Shown: positions 1-5,049, counted from the first letter of the stretch. The stretch: DNA of 5,049 nucleotides from Hyphomicrobiales bacterium (GCA_021775795.1 JAJFHB010000497.1:1-5049); one strand, 5' to 3'. Program-made: numbers and translations. The notes: generated from the letters alone by a model not told the origin.

Positions 1-665
1 TAGGTCGCCGGCGTATGTGGGCAATTCACTGAGACGATGTCCATGCGCGCCAACATCTGATCAAGGCTCTCCCAATAGGTGAACTCAAGATCTTCTTCGA
101 TGGCGGCGGCAACCCGGCGGCGGTTGTGATAGTGAATCTGAAGCCCAAACGCCCGCGCCCGCCTGGCGACAGCCTGCCCAATGCGGCCCATGCCGACAAT
201 ACCCAGGCGTTTGCCAAATATACGATGGCCAAGCATCCAGGTCGGTGACCAGCCGTTCCAGCCCTCTTCACTGCCGATGACCGCTGCACCTTCAATCAGA
301 CGGCGCGGTACAGCAAGAATGAGGGCCATGGTCATATCCGCGGTGTCTTCCGTGAGGACGCCGGGCGTGTTGGTTACGGTGATGCCGCGATTGCGTGCGG
401 ATTCAACATCCACATTATCAACACCCGTGCCGAAATTCGCGATCAGCTTCAGGTTTTCACCCGCCTGGCCAATGACGCCCGCATCAATCCGGTCAGTCAC
501 GGTGGGGACAAGCACGTCGGCAGTTTTGACCGCTTCGACGAGATCCGATTGAGACATCGGGGTGTCGTCAACATTGAGGCGGGCATCGAACAACTCGCGC
601 ATTCTCGTCTCAATGGTGTCAGGTAGTCTGCGCGTTACAATTACCAGTGGTTTTTTTGTCGTCAT
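1..665 (-). CDS. D-2-hydroxyacid dehydrogenase (glyoxylate/hydroxypyruvate reductase-like), C-terminus cut off by window edge
   Basis: Translating the minus strand from ATG at 665 gives 221 residues open to the window edge; the family is usually about 320-330, so roughly 100 C-terminal residues are missing. The N-terminus (MTTKKPLVIVTRRLPDTIE) is the family's substrate-domain strand. It is followed by NFGTGVDNVD (77-86), the conserved TNTPGVLTEDTAD stretch (98-110) and the Rossmann dinucleotide motif G157-M-G159-R-I-G162. The family reduces glyoxylate, hydroxypyruvate or similar 2-keto acids in the cytoplasm with NAD(P)H. The segment after the second Rossmann strand reads HYHNRRR (178-184), with Asn and Arg rather than an acidic residue, so NADPH preference is inferred. 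The catalytic Arg, Glu and His lie in the missing part. GGAGA sits 6 bases before the ATG and supports this start. It is divergent from the SH3 gene. The exact substrate cannot be assigned, so no symbol is given. Confidence 0.93.
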   Translation of the reverse strand, partial: MTTKKPLVIVTRRLPDTIETRMRELFDARLNVDDTPMSQSDLVEAVKTADVLVPTVTDRIDAGVIGQAGENLKLIANFGTGVDNVDVESARNRGITVTNTPGVLTEDTADMTMALILAVPRRLIEGAAVIGSEEGWNGWSPTWMLGHRIFGKRLGIVGMGRIGQAVARRARAFGLQIHYHNRRRVAAAIEEDLEFTYWESLDQMLARMDIVSVNCPHTPAT

Positions 666-671
666 TGGGCG

Positions 672-676
672 TCTCC
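672..676 (-). promoter_or_regulatory. Ribosome binding site of the dehydrogenase gene
   Basis: On the minus strand GGAGA precedes the ATG at 665 with a 6-base spacer, a good Shine-Dalgarno match at normal distance. It fixes the start of the dehydrogenase, which has no better upstream candidate in frame. Confidence 0.65.
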
Positions 677-761
677 GCAGCCGGGCGTTCACAACTCATT
701 AACTTTGCACGCCGACACTCTTTATGAACGCGCTCGCACGATGTACACTTCGTTCTTCTCT

Positions 762-776
762 CTAGCAAATGGCTAG
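762..776. repeat. Short inverted repeat in the dehydrogenase/SH3 divergent spacer
   Basis: CTAGC-AAATG-GCTAG is a perfect 5-bp inverted repeat with a 5-bp centre, lying about midway in the 184-bp spacer between two divergent genes. Such placement would suit an operator, but the arms are short enough to occur by chance. I could not recognise a convincing -35/-10 pair for either flanking gene in this spacer. Confidence 0.3.
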
Positions 777-849
777 TGTGAACACAAAGGGGCTTCGCGC
801 GAGGCATTGAAATTTCTTAATGGAAATTGCGCTTAAGCGGATATAGTTC

Positions 850-1473
850 ATGGCAGTGTCTTCACAGAATTTTGGCTCGACGGAGACCAGTAACATCAAG
901 CGCAATGTTTTTGCCGCCCTGTTTGTCGCAGTTATACTCGGTGCCGCCGGCGCCGGGGTTTTCCTGTTCATGCGGGAAGATGCAACTGCCAATGCCGATA
1001 TTATCTACACAGGCTCCATCGATTCGCCTGATCGCGCAACCGGCCCCAGCGGCCTTCCCATTCCACGTTATGTCAGCTTGAAGACGGACCGCGTAAATGT
1101 GCGCCGGGGGCCGAGCACGGCTCATCAGGTCATCTGGGTGTTTGCGCGGAAAGACCTTCCGGTCGAAATTATTGCCGAATATGAGCACTGGCGCCGCGTT
1201 CGCGACAGTGAAGGCGAGGAAGGCTGGGTTTATCACAGTCTCCTGGCAGGGCGGCGGACAGGCCTTGTTGCGCCCTGGCGCTCCGGTGAGCGGCTGGAAC
1301 TTCTCGAAGGTGCAGATGACGCTGCCGATGTTGTCGCGATCGTCGAGACGGGTGTGGTCGGCGACATTGAAGCCTGCAACGGCGAATGGTGCAATTTCAC
1401 CGTCAACGGCTATTCAGGCTGGATCCAGCAGGAATTTGTCTGGGGCGTATACCCCAACGAAGAGATCAACTAG
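850..1473 (+). CDS. Membrane-anchored or exported protein with two bacterial SH3-like domains
   Basis: The protein has 207 residues. A 19-residue polar N-terminus ending in K18-R19 is followed by a hydrophobic segment at about 20-41, best read as a signal anchor or uncleaved signal peptide that puts the rest in the periplasm. Residues about 73-133 form one bacterial SH3-like domain, with the hallmark RVNVRRGPST (81-90) and W-V-Y near 127. Residues about 137-200 form a second, more divergent copy ending in GYSGWIQQEFVWGVYP. This resembles the SH3 (SH3_4-type) proteins common in alphaproteobacteria, presumed to act at the cell envelope, possibly by binding peptidoglycan; no enzymatic motif is visible. 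C176 and C181 (CNGEWC) could form a disulfide. The Shine-Dalgarno is weak (AGCGGA about 836-841), but this start keeps the whole N-terminal hydrophobic segment. The gene is convergent with irr. The exact role is unknown. Confidence 0.88.
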   Translation: MAVSSQNFGSTETSNIKRNVFAALFVAVILGAAGAGVFLFMREDATANADIIYTGSIDSPDRATGPSGLPIPRYVSLKTDRVNVRRGPSTAHQVIWVFARKDLPVEIIAEYEHWRRVRDSEGEEGWVYHSLLAGRRTGLVAPWRSGERLELLEGADDAADVVAIVETGVVGDIEACNGEWCNFTVNGYSGWIQQEFVWGVYPNEEIN

Positions 1474-1568
1474 ACCACTTCACCTTGATATGGAATTGAT
1501 TTGAGCGGGGCTTTCGCGGCTGCCGACGACAAGGCTGTTGCCCTGTGACCAAGGCCGCTTTGCAGCAA

Positions 1569-1967
1569 TCAACCGGCTTCGGCGATGCGCACGATAACAT
1601 CAATTTGCTTTATCTCGGTGCCATGCGGCGGCTGCGGCAAGCCCAGCACTTTCAACTCAGAGTTCGGAATGTCGATGAGACGGCCTTCCGATTCGAGATA
1701 GAAGTGATAGTGATTTGACGTGTTGGTATCGAAGTAGGTTTTCGACCCGTCAATTGCCACTTCGCGAAGCAAGCGTGCACCCATGAACTGGTTCAAGGTG
1801 TTGTACACAGTGGCGAGCGATACCGGCACATTTGCACTGACCGCCTCTTCATGCAGTTCTTCCGCCGTAACATGGCGATCACCCTGGGCAAAAAGCAGCT
1901 CAGCCAGCGCCAGCCGCTGACGGGTTGGACGCAGCCCAGAGGTTCGCAATTTTTCTGCAATGTTCAT
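1569..1967 (-). CDS. irr: Irr, iron/haem-responsive Fur-family transcriptional regulator
   Basis: From ATG 1967 this is 132 residues; an in-frame GTG at 1988 would add seven (MAIRKLA). I prefer the ATG because an imperfect GGAAA lies 6 bases before it, while the GTG has no Shine-Dalgarno. The winged-helix domain includes GLRPTRQRLALAELLF and the recognition helix region VPVSLATVYNTLNQF, which are strongly Irr-like, followed by DGSKTYFDTNTSNHYHFYLE and the C-terminal dimerisation half. Irr controls haem synthesis, iron storage and uptake genes in many alphaproteobacteria by binding iron control elements, and is active when haem or iron is low. The haem regulatory motif (GCPWHD-like) found at the N-terminus of Bradyrhizobium Irr is absent, and in-frame TGA codons just upstream exclude a longer protein. 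The H-Y-H motif (residues 86-88 from ATG 1967) remains as a candidate haem site. It is divergent from fabA. Confidence 0.92.
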   Translation of the reverse strand: MNIAEKLRTSGLRPTRQRLALAELLFAQGDRHVTAEELHEEAVSANVPVSLATVYNTLNQFMGARLLREVAIDGSKTYFDTNTSNHYHFYLESEGRLIDIPNSELKVLGLPQPPHGTEIKQIDVIVRIAEAG

Positions 1968-1999
1968 GGCCAGTTTCCGAATTGCCACAAGGTATCAAA

Positions 2000-2013
2000 A
2001 GTGTGGCGACACT
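2000..2013 (-). repeat. Small hairpin in the irr leader
   Basis: On the minus strand AGTGT-CGCC-ACACT is a perfect 5-bp stem with a 4-base loop, about 33 bases before the irr ATG and inside the leader predicted from the candidate irr promoter. It could be an RNA hairpin or simply chance; no known element is recognised. Confidence 0.3.
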
Positions 2014-2057
2014 CAATCTGGAGGCCGCACTGTCAAAAATTCCGTATTTCGTGCCTG

Positions 2058-2086
2058 AATATAGTGTTTTTGAGAATACTTCGCAA
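2058..2086 (-). promoter_or_regulatory. Candidate sigma-70-type promoter of irr
   Basis: Reading the minus strand, TTGCGA (2086-2081) and TATATT (2063-2058) are separated by exactly 17 bp, a good housekeeping-type -35/-10 pair. The predicted start near 2051 gives an irr leader of about 84 nt. The -35 box lies within the 17-bp palindrome at 2070-2086, so a protein bound there would block or modulate this promoter. Prediction from sequence only. Confidence 0.45.
2070..2086. promoter_or_regulatory. Candidate Irr-box (iron control element-like palindrome) shared by irr and fabA
   Basis: TTGAGAA-TAC-TTCGCAA is an imperfect inverted repeat (6 of 7 positions pair) with a 3-bp centre. Compared with the iron control element bound by Irr in rhizobia, as I recall it (TTTAGAA-N3-TTCTAAA), it agrees at 11 of the 14 specified positions with the same geometry. 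It sits between irr and fabA and overlaps both predicted -35 boxes. The match is by eye; Irr binding is inferred, not shown. Confidence 0.42.
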
Positions 2087-2099
2087 CTAGTGGTATACA
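2070..2099 (+). promoter_or_regulatory. Candidate sigma-70-type promoter of fabA-fabB-fabI
   Basis: TTGAGA (2070-2075, 5 of 6 to consensus) and TATACA (2094-2099) are 18 bp apart, and the -10 is preceded by TGG, giving an extended -10 (TGnTATACA). The predicted start is near 2106, so the fabA leader would be about 160 nt. The -35 lies in the same palindrome that covers the irr -35 on the other strand, making a back-to-back divergent pair. Confidence 0.45.
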
Positions 2100-2215
2100 G
2101 CGACCCGCAGCGTGGATAATTTGACGCACGCAGATACTTTCGACACCGGCTGCGGTATGATAGGAAGCAATCGAATTGAGTTGGGCATGAAGGTTCTGTG
2201 GCTGATACGGTGACA

Positions 2216-2227
2216 GCCCAATTGGGC
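2216..2227. repeat. Perfect 12-bp palindrome in the fabA leader
   Basis: GCCCAATTGGGC is a perfect palindrome 41 bp before the fabA start codon. As DNA it could be an operator half-pair. As RNA it could form a 4-bp stem with an AATT loop. Its left half could instead pair with TTGGGC at 2181-2186, which also forms a direct repeat (TTGGGCA) with 2222-2228. It does not resemble the FadR or FabR sites I know from enterobacteria. Function unknown. Confidence 0.4.
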
Positions 2228-2268
2228 AGATCACCGACACACCACAAACCGGCAAGTGACAGGCGGAC

Positions 2269-2784
2269 ATGGTCGAACAAAAATCCAGTTACTCCTACGA
2301 GGAATTGCTATCGTGCGGCCGTGGTGAGCTATTTGGCCCGGGCAACGCTCAGTTGCCATTGCCACCCATGCTGATGATGGACCGCATTTCCTCAATCACG
2401 GAAACAGGCGGCGCTCATGGCAAGGGGCAGATCGTGGGCGAACTCGATGTGAAGCCGGATCTGTGGTTCTTTCCTTGTCATTTCCATGGCGATCCGGTCA
2501 TGCCTGGCTGCCTGGGCCTGGATGCTTTGTGGCAGATGCTTGGATTCTTTCTTGCCTGGCGGGGTGGCCCCGGCAAAGGCCGGGCTCTGAGCGCCGGCGA
2601 GGTCAAGTTTTCTGACATGGTCGTACCGACTGTAAAATCGGTGCAGTATGTGGTTGATGTAAAGCGCGTCATCCAGAGAAAATTTTCGCTTGCGATTGCT
2701 GATGGTGAATTGAAAGCGGACGGGACGACAATATTCACGGCAAGTGATTTGCGTGTCGGACTGTTCACAAGTGAATCGATTTAA
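2269..2784 (+). CDS. fabA: FabA, 3-hydroxydecanoyl-ACP dehydratase/isomerase
   Basis: The 171-residue protein matches the usual FabA length (about 170). The active-site block [20 protein letters not shown] holds the catalytic His71 and Asp85, at the same positions as the E. coli enzyme. Other conserved parts are [12 protein letters not shown] (29-40) and [13 protein letters not shown] (104-116). This soluble cytoplasmic hot-dog-fold homodimer dehydrates 3-hydroxydecanoyl-ACP and isomerises trans-2- to cis-3-decenoyl-ACP, the branch point to unsaturated fatty acids made without oxygen. Isomerase activity rather than FabZ-type dehydration alone is supported by the Asp, the FabA-like length and the fabB neighbour. 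AGGCGG at 2261-2266 lies just before the ATG as ribosome binding site. It is the first gene of fabA-fabB-fabI, with fabB 39 bp downstream, and is divergent from irr. Confidence 0.97.
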   Translation: MVEQKSSYSYEELLSCGRGELFGPGNAQLPLPPMLMMDRISSITETGGAHGKGQIVGELDVKPDLWFFPCHFHGDPVMPGCLGLDALWQMLGFFLAWRGGPGKGRALSAGEVKFSDMVVPTVKSVQYVVDVKRVIQRKFSLAIADGELKADGTTIFTASDLRVGLFTSESI

Positions 2785-2823
2785 GCCTTTGATCTACTTC
2801 AAGCAAAGAAAGGCAGGGTCGTT

Positions 2824-4041
2824 ATGAGACGGGTCGTTGTCACTGGGATGGGGATTGTCTCAAGCATTGGCAATAACACCCAGGAGGTGCTCGCATCACT
2901 GCGCGAGGCCAAGTCTGGAATTGTGCGCGCTGACGATTATGTTGAGCTTGGTTTTCGCTGCCAGGTACATGGCGCCCCAAATATCGATCTCGATTCTCTT
3001 GTCGATCGCCGGGTTCGTCGGTTCATGGGCGACGGTGCCGCCTGGAATTACGTTGCCATGCAACAGGCCATCGTGGATGCGGGGCTTGAGGAATCAGACG
3101 TCAAGAACGACCGGACCGGGATCATCATGGGCTCCGGCGGCCCGTCCACCCGCACCATTGTTCAGGCAGCAGACACCACACGCGAACGCGGCCCCAAACG
3201 GGTCGGGCCGTTTGCCGTGCCGCCATCAATGTCGAGCACAAACTCGGCCACTCTTTCAGTACCGTTCGGCATTCGCGGCATCAATTATTCGATCTCTTCC
3301 GCCTGCGCCACATCCAGCCATTGCATTGGCAATTCGGCTGAGGCGATTCAGCTTGGCAAACAAGACGTGATGTTTGCAGGCGGCGGAGAAGAGCTTGACT
3401 GGACCCTGTCGGTGCTGTTCGACGCCATGGGCGCAATGTCATCCAAGTATAACGACACGCCGGCCACGGCGAGCCGGGCCTATGATGCGACGCGGGATGG
3501 CTTTGTCATTGCCGGTGGAGCGGGTGTTCTGGTACTCGAGGAGCTTGAGCACGCCAAGGCGCGGGGCGCGAAGATTTATGCGGAGCTGGTGGGCTATGGC
3601 GCCACATCTGATGGCTTCGACATGGTGCAGCCTTCGGGTGAAGGTGCGGCGCGCTGTATCAAGCTTGCGATGTCGACAGTTGAGCGCAAGATTGACTATG
3701 TCAATCCTCACGCCACTTCAACACCGATAGGCGACCTCAGGGAAATTGAGGCCATGCGCGAAGTTTTCGGTGCCGATATGCCGCCGGTCAGTGCAACAAA
3801 ATCACTCACCGGACATTCGCTTGGTGCTGCCGGTGCACAGGAAGCGATCTATTCTTTGTTGATGATGCAAAACAGTTTCATTTGTGAATCTGCGCACATC
3901 GGTGAGCTTGATCCGGAATTTGAAGATTGTCCCATCGTGCGCAAGCGCATGGATGATGTGGATATTAACTGTGTCATGTCGAACAGTTTTGGATTCGGCG
4001 GCACGAATGCGACTTTGGTGTTTTCAAAATATGACGCCTGA
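2824..4041 (+). CDS. fabB: FabB, beta-ketoacyl-ACP synthase I
   Basis: The 405 residues match FabB (E. coli about 406). The thiolase-fold condensing enzyme motifs are intact: nucleophile Cys161 in [15 protein letters not shown], His296 in [11 protein letters not shown], Lys326 and His331 in [15 protein letters not shown], and the C-terminal [10 protein letters not shown] loop (387-396). It condenses malonyl-ACP with acyl-ACP, and in this pathway elongates cis-3-decenoyl-ACP so the double bond is retained. The G-to-A change after His296 (HAT where E. coli has HGT) leaves the catalytic His unchanged; I take it as lineage variation. AAAGGCAGGG at about 2809-2818 supplies the ribosome binding site. 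The pairing with fabA identifies it as FabB rather than FabF. It starts 39 bp after fabA, with fabI 45 bp downstream, consistent with one transcript. Confidence 0.96.
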   Translation: MRRVVVTGMGIVSSIGNNTQEVLASLREAKSGIVRADDYVELGFRCQVHGAPNIDLDSLVDRRVRRFMGDGAAWNYVAMQQAIVDAGLEESDVKNDRTGIIMGSGGPSTRTIVQAADTTRERGPKRVGPFAVPPSMSSTNSATLSVPFGIRGINYSISSACATSSHCIGNSAEAIQLGKQDVMFAGGGEELDWTLSVLFDAMGAMSSKYNDTPATASRAYDATRDGFVIAGGAGVLVLEELEHAKARGAKIYAELVGYGATSDGFDMVQPSGEGAARCIKLAMSTVERKIDYVNPHATSTPIGDLREIEAMREVFGADMPPVSATKSLTGHSLGAAGAQEAIYSLLMMQNSFICESAHIGELDPEFEDCPIVRKRMDDVDINCVMSNSFGFGGTNATLVFSKYDA

Positions 4042-4086
4042 GTGGATGGATAAAATAGTTTGTGAGTGGCAGGGGATTAGTACGAA

Positions 4087-4950
4087 ATGACGACTGACTC
4101 GGGAGTAGCCGCGGGATCCTTAATGAAGGGCAAGCGCGGCCTGGTGATGGGTGTGGCGAACGATCACTCCATTGCCTGGGGTATTGCGCGGTGCCTGGCC
4201 GCTCAGGGCGCAGAGCTTGCCTTTTCCTATCAAGGTGAATCATTCGGCCGAAGGGTGCGCCCGTTGGCAGAATCGGTTGGGAGCGACCTGGTCATTCCCT
4301 GCGACGTGGAGGATGAAGCCTCTCTCGACGGGATGTTTGAGCAGATTGGCAACGCTTGGGAGGGAATGGACTTTGTCGTCCATGCTATAGCCTTTTCAGA
4401 CAAGAACCAGCTCAAGGGTCGGTACGCGGAAACGACTCGGGACAACTTTGTGCAGACAATGTTGATTTCCTGCTACTCGTTCACGGATATTGCGCGGCGC
4501 GCCTCAAAGCTGATGCACAACGGCGGCTCGCTGGTCACGTTGACCTTTGGCGGCTCCAATCGTGTGATGCCTAACTACAACGTGATGGGCGTTGCGAAGG
4601 CTGCTCTGGAGTCGAGCGTTCGCTATCTTGCTTCTGACTTCGGTCCTGATGGCATTCGGGTGAATGCGATTTCCGCTGGACCCATGCGCACATTGGCCGG
4701 CGCGGGCATTGCCGATGCGCGCGTTATGTTCAATTACCAAAAACAACATTCTCCGCTGCGGCGAACCGTCGAACTGGACGAAGTTGGCGGTGCGGCCACT
4801 TATTTGCTGTCGGATCTTTCAAGCGGCGTGACGGGCGAAATTCACTTTGTTGATTCAGGCTACAGCTGCATCTCGATGCCGCGGCCGGAAGACCTCAAAG
4901 AGGGCGGTGAAGAAGTGCATGGCGGGCGACTGCAGGATGCGGCGCAATAA
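4087..4950 (+). CDS. fabI: FabI, enoyl-ACP reductase (NADH)
   Basis: The 287-residue short-chain dehydrogenase carries FabI signatures: GVANDHSIAWGIA (22-34) binds the dinucleotide, C72-D73-V74 is the adenine-contacting block, and Y164-x6-K171 in NYNVMGVAK is the catalytic pair. It reduces trans-2-enoyl-ACP to acyl-ACP, the last step of each elongation cycle. Phe154 occupies the position ten residues before Tyr164 that is Tyr146 in E. coli FabI. Ala102 (HAIAF) and Ala211 (GIADAR) stand where E. coli has Gly93 and Phe203, known triclosan-resistance positions; alignments are by eye. The C-terminal tail after about 263 (RPEDLKEGGEEVHGG and on) is longer than in E. coli (262 residues). AGGGG at 4071-4075 precedes the ATG by 11 bases; Met13 at 4123 is an alternative start that would still leave the Rossmann fold complete. 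Last gene of the operon, followed by a terminator. Confidence 0.96.
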   Translation: MTTDSGVAAGSLMKGKRGLVMGVANDHSIAWGIARCLAAQGAELAFSYQGESFGRRVRPLAESVGSDLVIPCDVEDEASLDGMFEQIGNAWEGMDFVVHAIAFSDKNQLKGRYAETTRDNFVQTMLISCYSFTDIARRASKLMHNGGSLVTLTFGGSNRVMPNYNVMGVAKAALESSVRYLASDFGPDGIRVNAISAGPMRTLAGAGIADARVMFNYQKQHSPLRRTVELDEVGGAATYLLSDLSSGVTGEIHFVDSGYSCISMPRPEDLKEGGEEVHGGRLQDAAQ

Positions 4951-4981
4951 CTGCTCTTAATCGCAATAGTACTTGAACAAA

Positions 4982-5007
4982 AAAAGGCGGCCCGAGGGCC
5001 GCCTTTT
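4982..5007. terminator. Strong intrinsic terminator after fabI, probably bidirectional
   Basis: AAAAGGCGGCCC-GA-GGGCCGCCTTTT is a perfect 12-bp inverted repeat; the sterically sensible hairpin is an 11-bp stem with a CGAG loop. It starts 31 bp after the fabI stop. The plus strand has a four-T run after the G+C-rich stem. The minus strand would have a seven-T run (4979-4985), so it is at least as good a terminator for a convergent gene to the right. Confidence 0.88.
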
Positions 5008-5049
5008 GCATTTGTGTATGTGAGGTGGGCGCTAGCTTGCGTCCGCATC

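Noticed and set aside
181..552. 123-residue plus-strand reading frame across the dehydrogenase
   Set aside because: It lies antisense to a well-matched dehydrogenase, shows no domain-like sequence and is rich in Ser/Arg/Pro/Thr as expected of an antisense shadow.
619..807. 62-residue minus-strand frame spanning the divergent spacer, Cys-rich in places
   Set aside because: It overlaps the first codons and ribosome binding site of the dehydrogenase and resembles no zinc-binding protein on inspection; likely chance.
862..1236. 124-residue minus-strand and 135-residue plus-strand (1097-1504) frames overlapping the SH3 gene
   Set aside because: They overlap the anchored SH3 protein, whose domain motifs are clear; neither alternative has a recognisable domain or a good ribosome binding site.
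1500..1568. Possible terminator between the SH3 gene and irr (GCGGC near 1518 and GCCGC near 1555)
   Set aside because: Only 5 bp can pair across a loop of more than 30 bases and no T-run follows; not convincing as an intrinsic terminator.
2031..2036. Perfect -35-like TTGACA on the minus strand upstream of irr
   Set aside because: No -10-like hexamer at 16-18 bp spacing (AGTGTC there); the 2058-2086 pair is better.
1900..2280. 126- and 85-residue minus-strand frames over the irr-fabA spacer
   Set aside because: They run across irr and the predicted promoters, have low-quality composition and no recognisable motif, and start inside fabA or at its start codon.
5032..5049. Possible 3' end of a convergent minus-strand gene (residues DADAS then TAG)
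   Set aside because: Only 18 coding bases are visible, too few to call a gene; noted only because the terminator favours that direction.
1..5049. CRISPR array, insertion sequence, tRNA/rRNA, toxin-antitoxin or defence system
   Set aside because: No repeat-spacer pattern, transposase, terminal inverted repeats, cloverleaf sequence or small paired ORFs of that kind were seen; the window is filled by housekeeping genes.

Overview
The window looks like a chromosomal housekeeping segment of an alphaproteobacterium, most likely from the Rhizobiales/Hyphomicrobiales or a close relative. The evidence is an Irr-type member of the Fur family next to fabA-fabB-fabI, an alphaproteobacterial-style FabI, and a membrane-anchored bacterial SH3 protein beside a D-2-hydroxyacid dehydrogenase. 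Base composition and codon use look even across the genes. I see no mobile element, CRISPR array, tRNA or rRNA, and no sign of recent transfer.

Layout. Bases 1-665 (minus) hold the N-terminal two thirds of a D-2-hydroxyacid dehydrogenase that runs off the left edge. A 184-bp divergent spacer separates it from a 207-residue exported or membrane-anchored tandem SH3-like protein (850-1473, plus). A 95-bp convergent spacer follows, then irr on the minus strand (1569-1967, possibly starting at a GTG at 1988). About 300 bp without a recognised gene lies between irr and fabA. This spacer appears to carry back-to-back sigma-70-like promoters whose -35 boxes share a 17-bp palindrome resembling the Irr-binding iron control element. 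It also holds a fabA leader of about 160 nt with a perfect 12-bp palindrome and a possible 18-codon leader ORF. Next come fabA (2269-2784), fabB (2824-4041) and fabI (4087-4950), all plus strand with gaps of 39 and 45 bp, closed by a strong intrinsic terminator at 4982-5007.

How the genes work together. FabA dehydrates and isomerises the C10 intermediate to give cis-3-decenoyl-ACP, FabB elongates it so the double bond is kept, and FabI performs the NADH-dependent enoyl reduction that ends each elongation cycle. Together they form the anaerobic unsaturated fatty acid branch plus the reductase. Irr is the haem/iron-responsive regulator of many alphaproteobacteria. Its divergent position and the candidate shared operator suggest that irr autoregulation and fabABI expression may be linked to iron or haem status. 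That link is inference.

There is no clearly new multi-gene system here. The points most worth a second look are the shared irr/fabA operator-promoter architecture, the Phe at a normally Tyr active-site position in FabI, the altered residues at two FabI inhibitor-resistance positions, and the haem-regulatory-motif-free Irr with an HxH motif.
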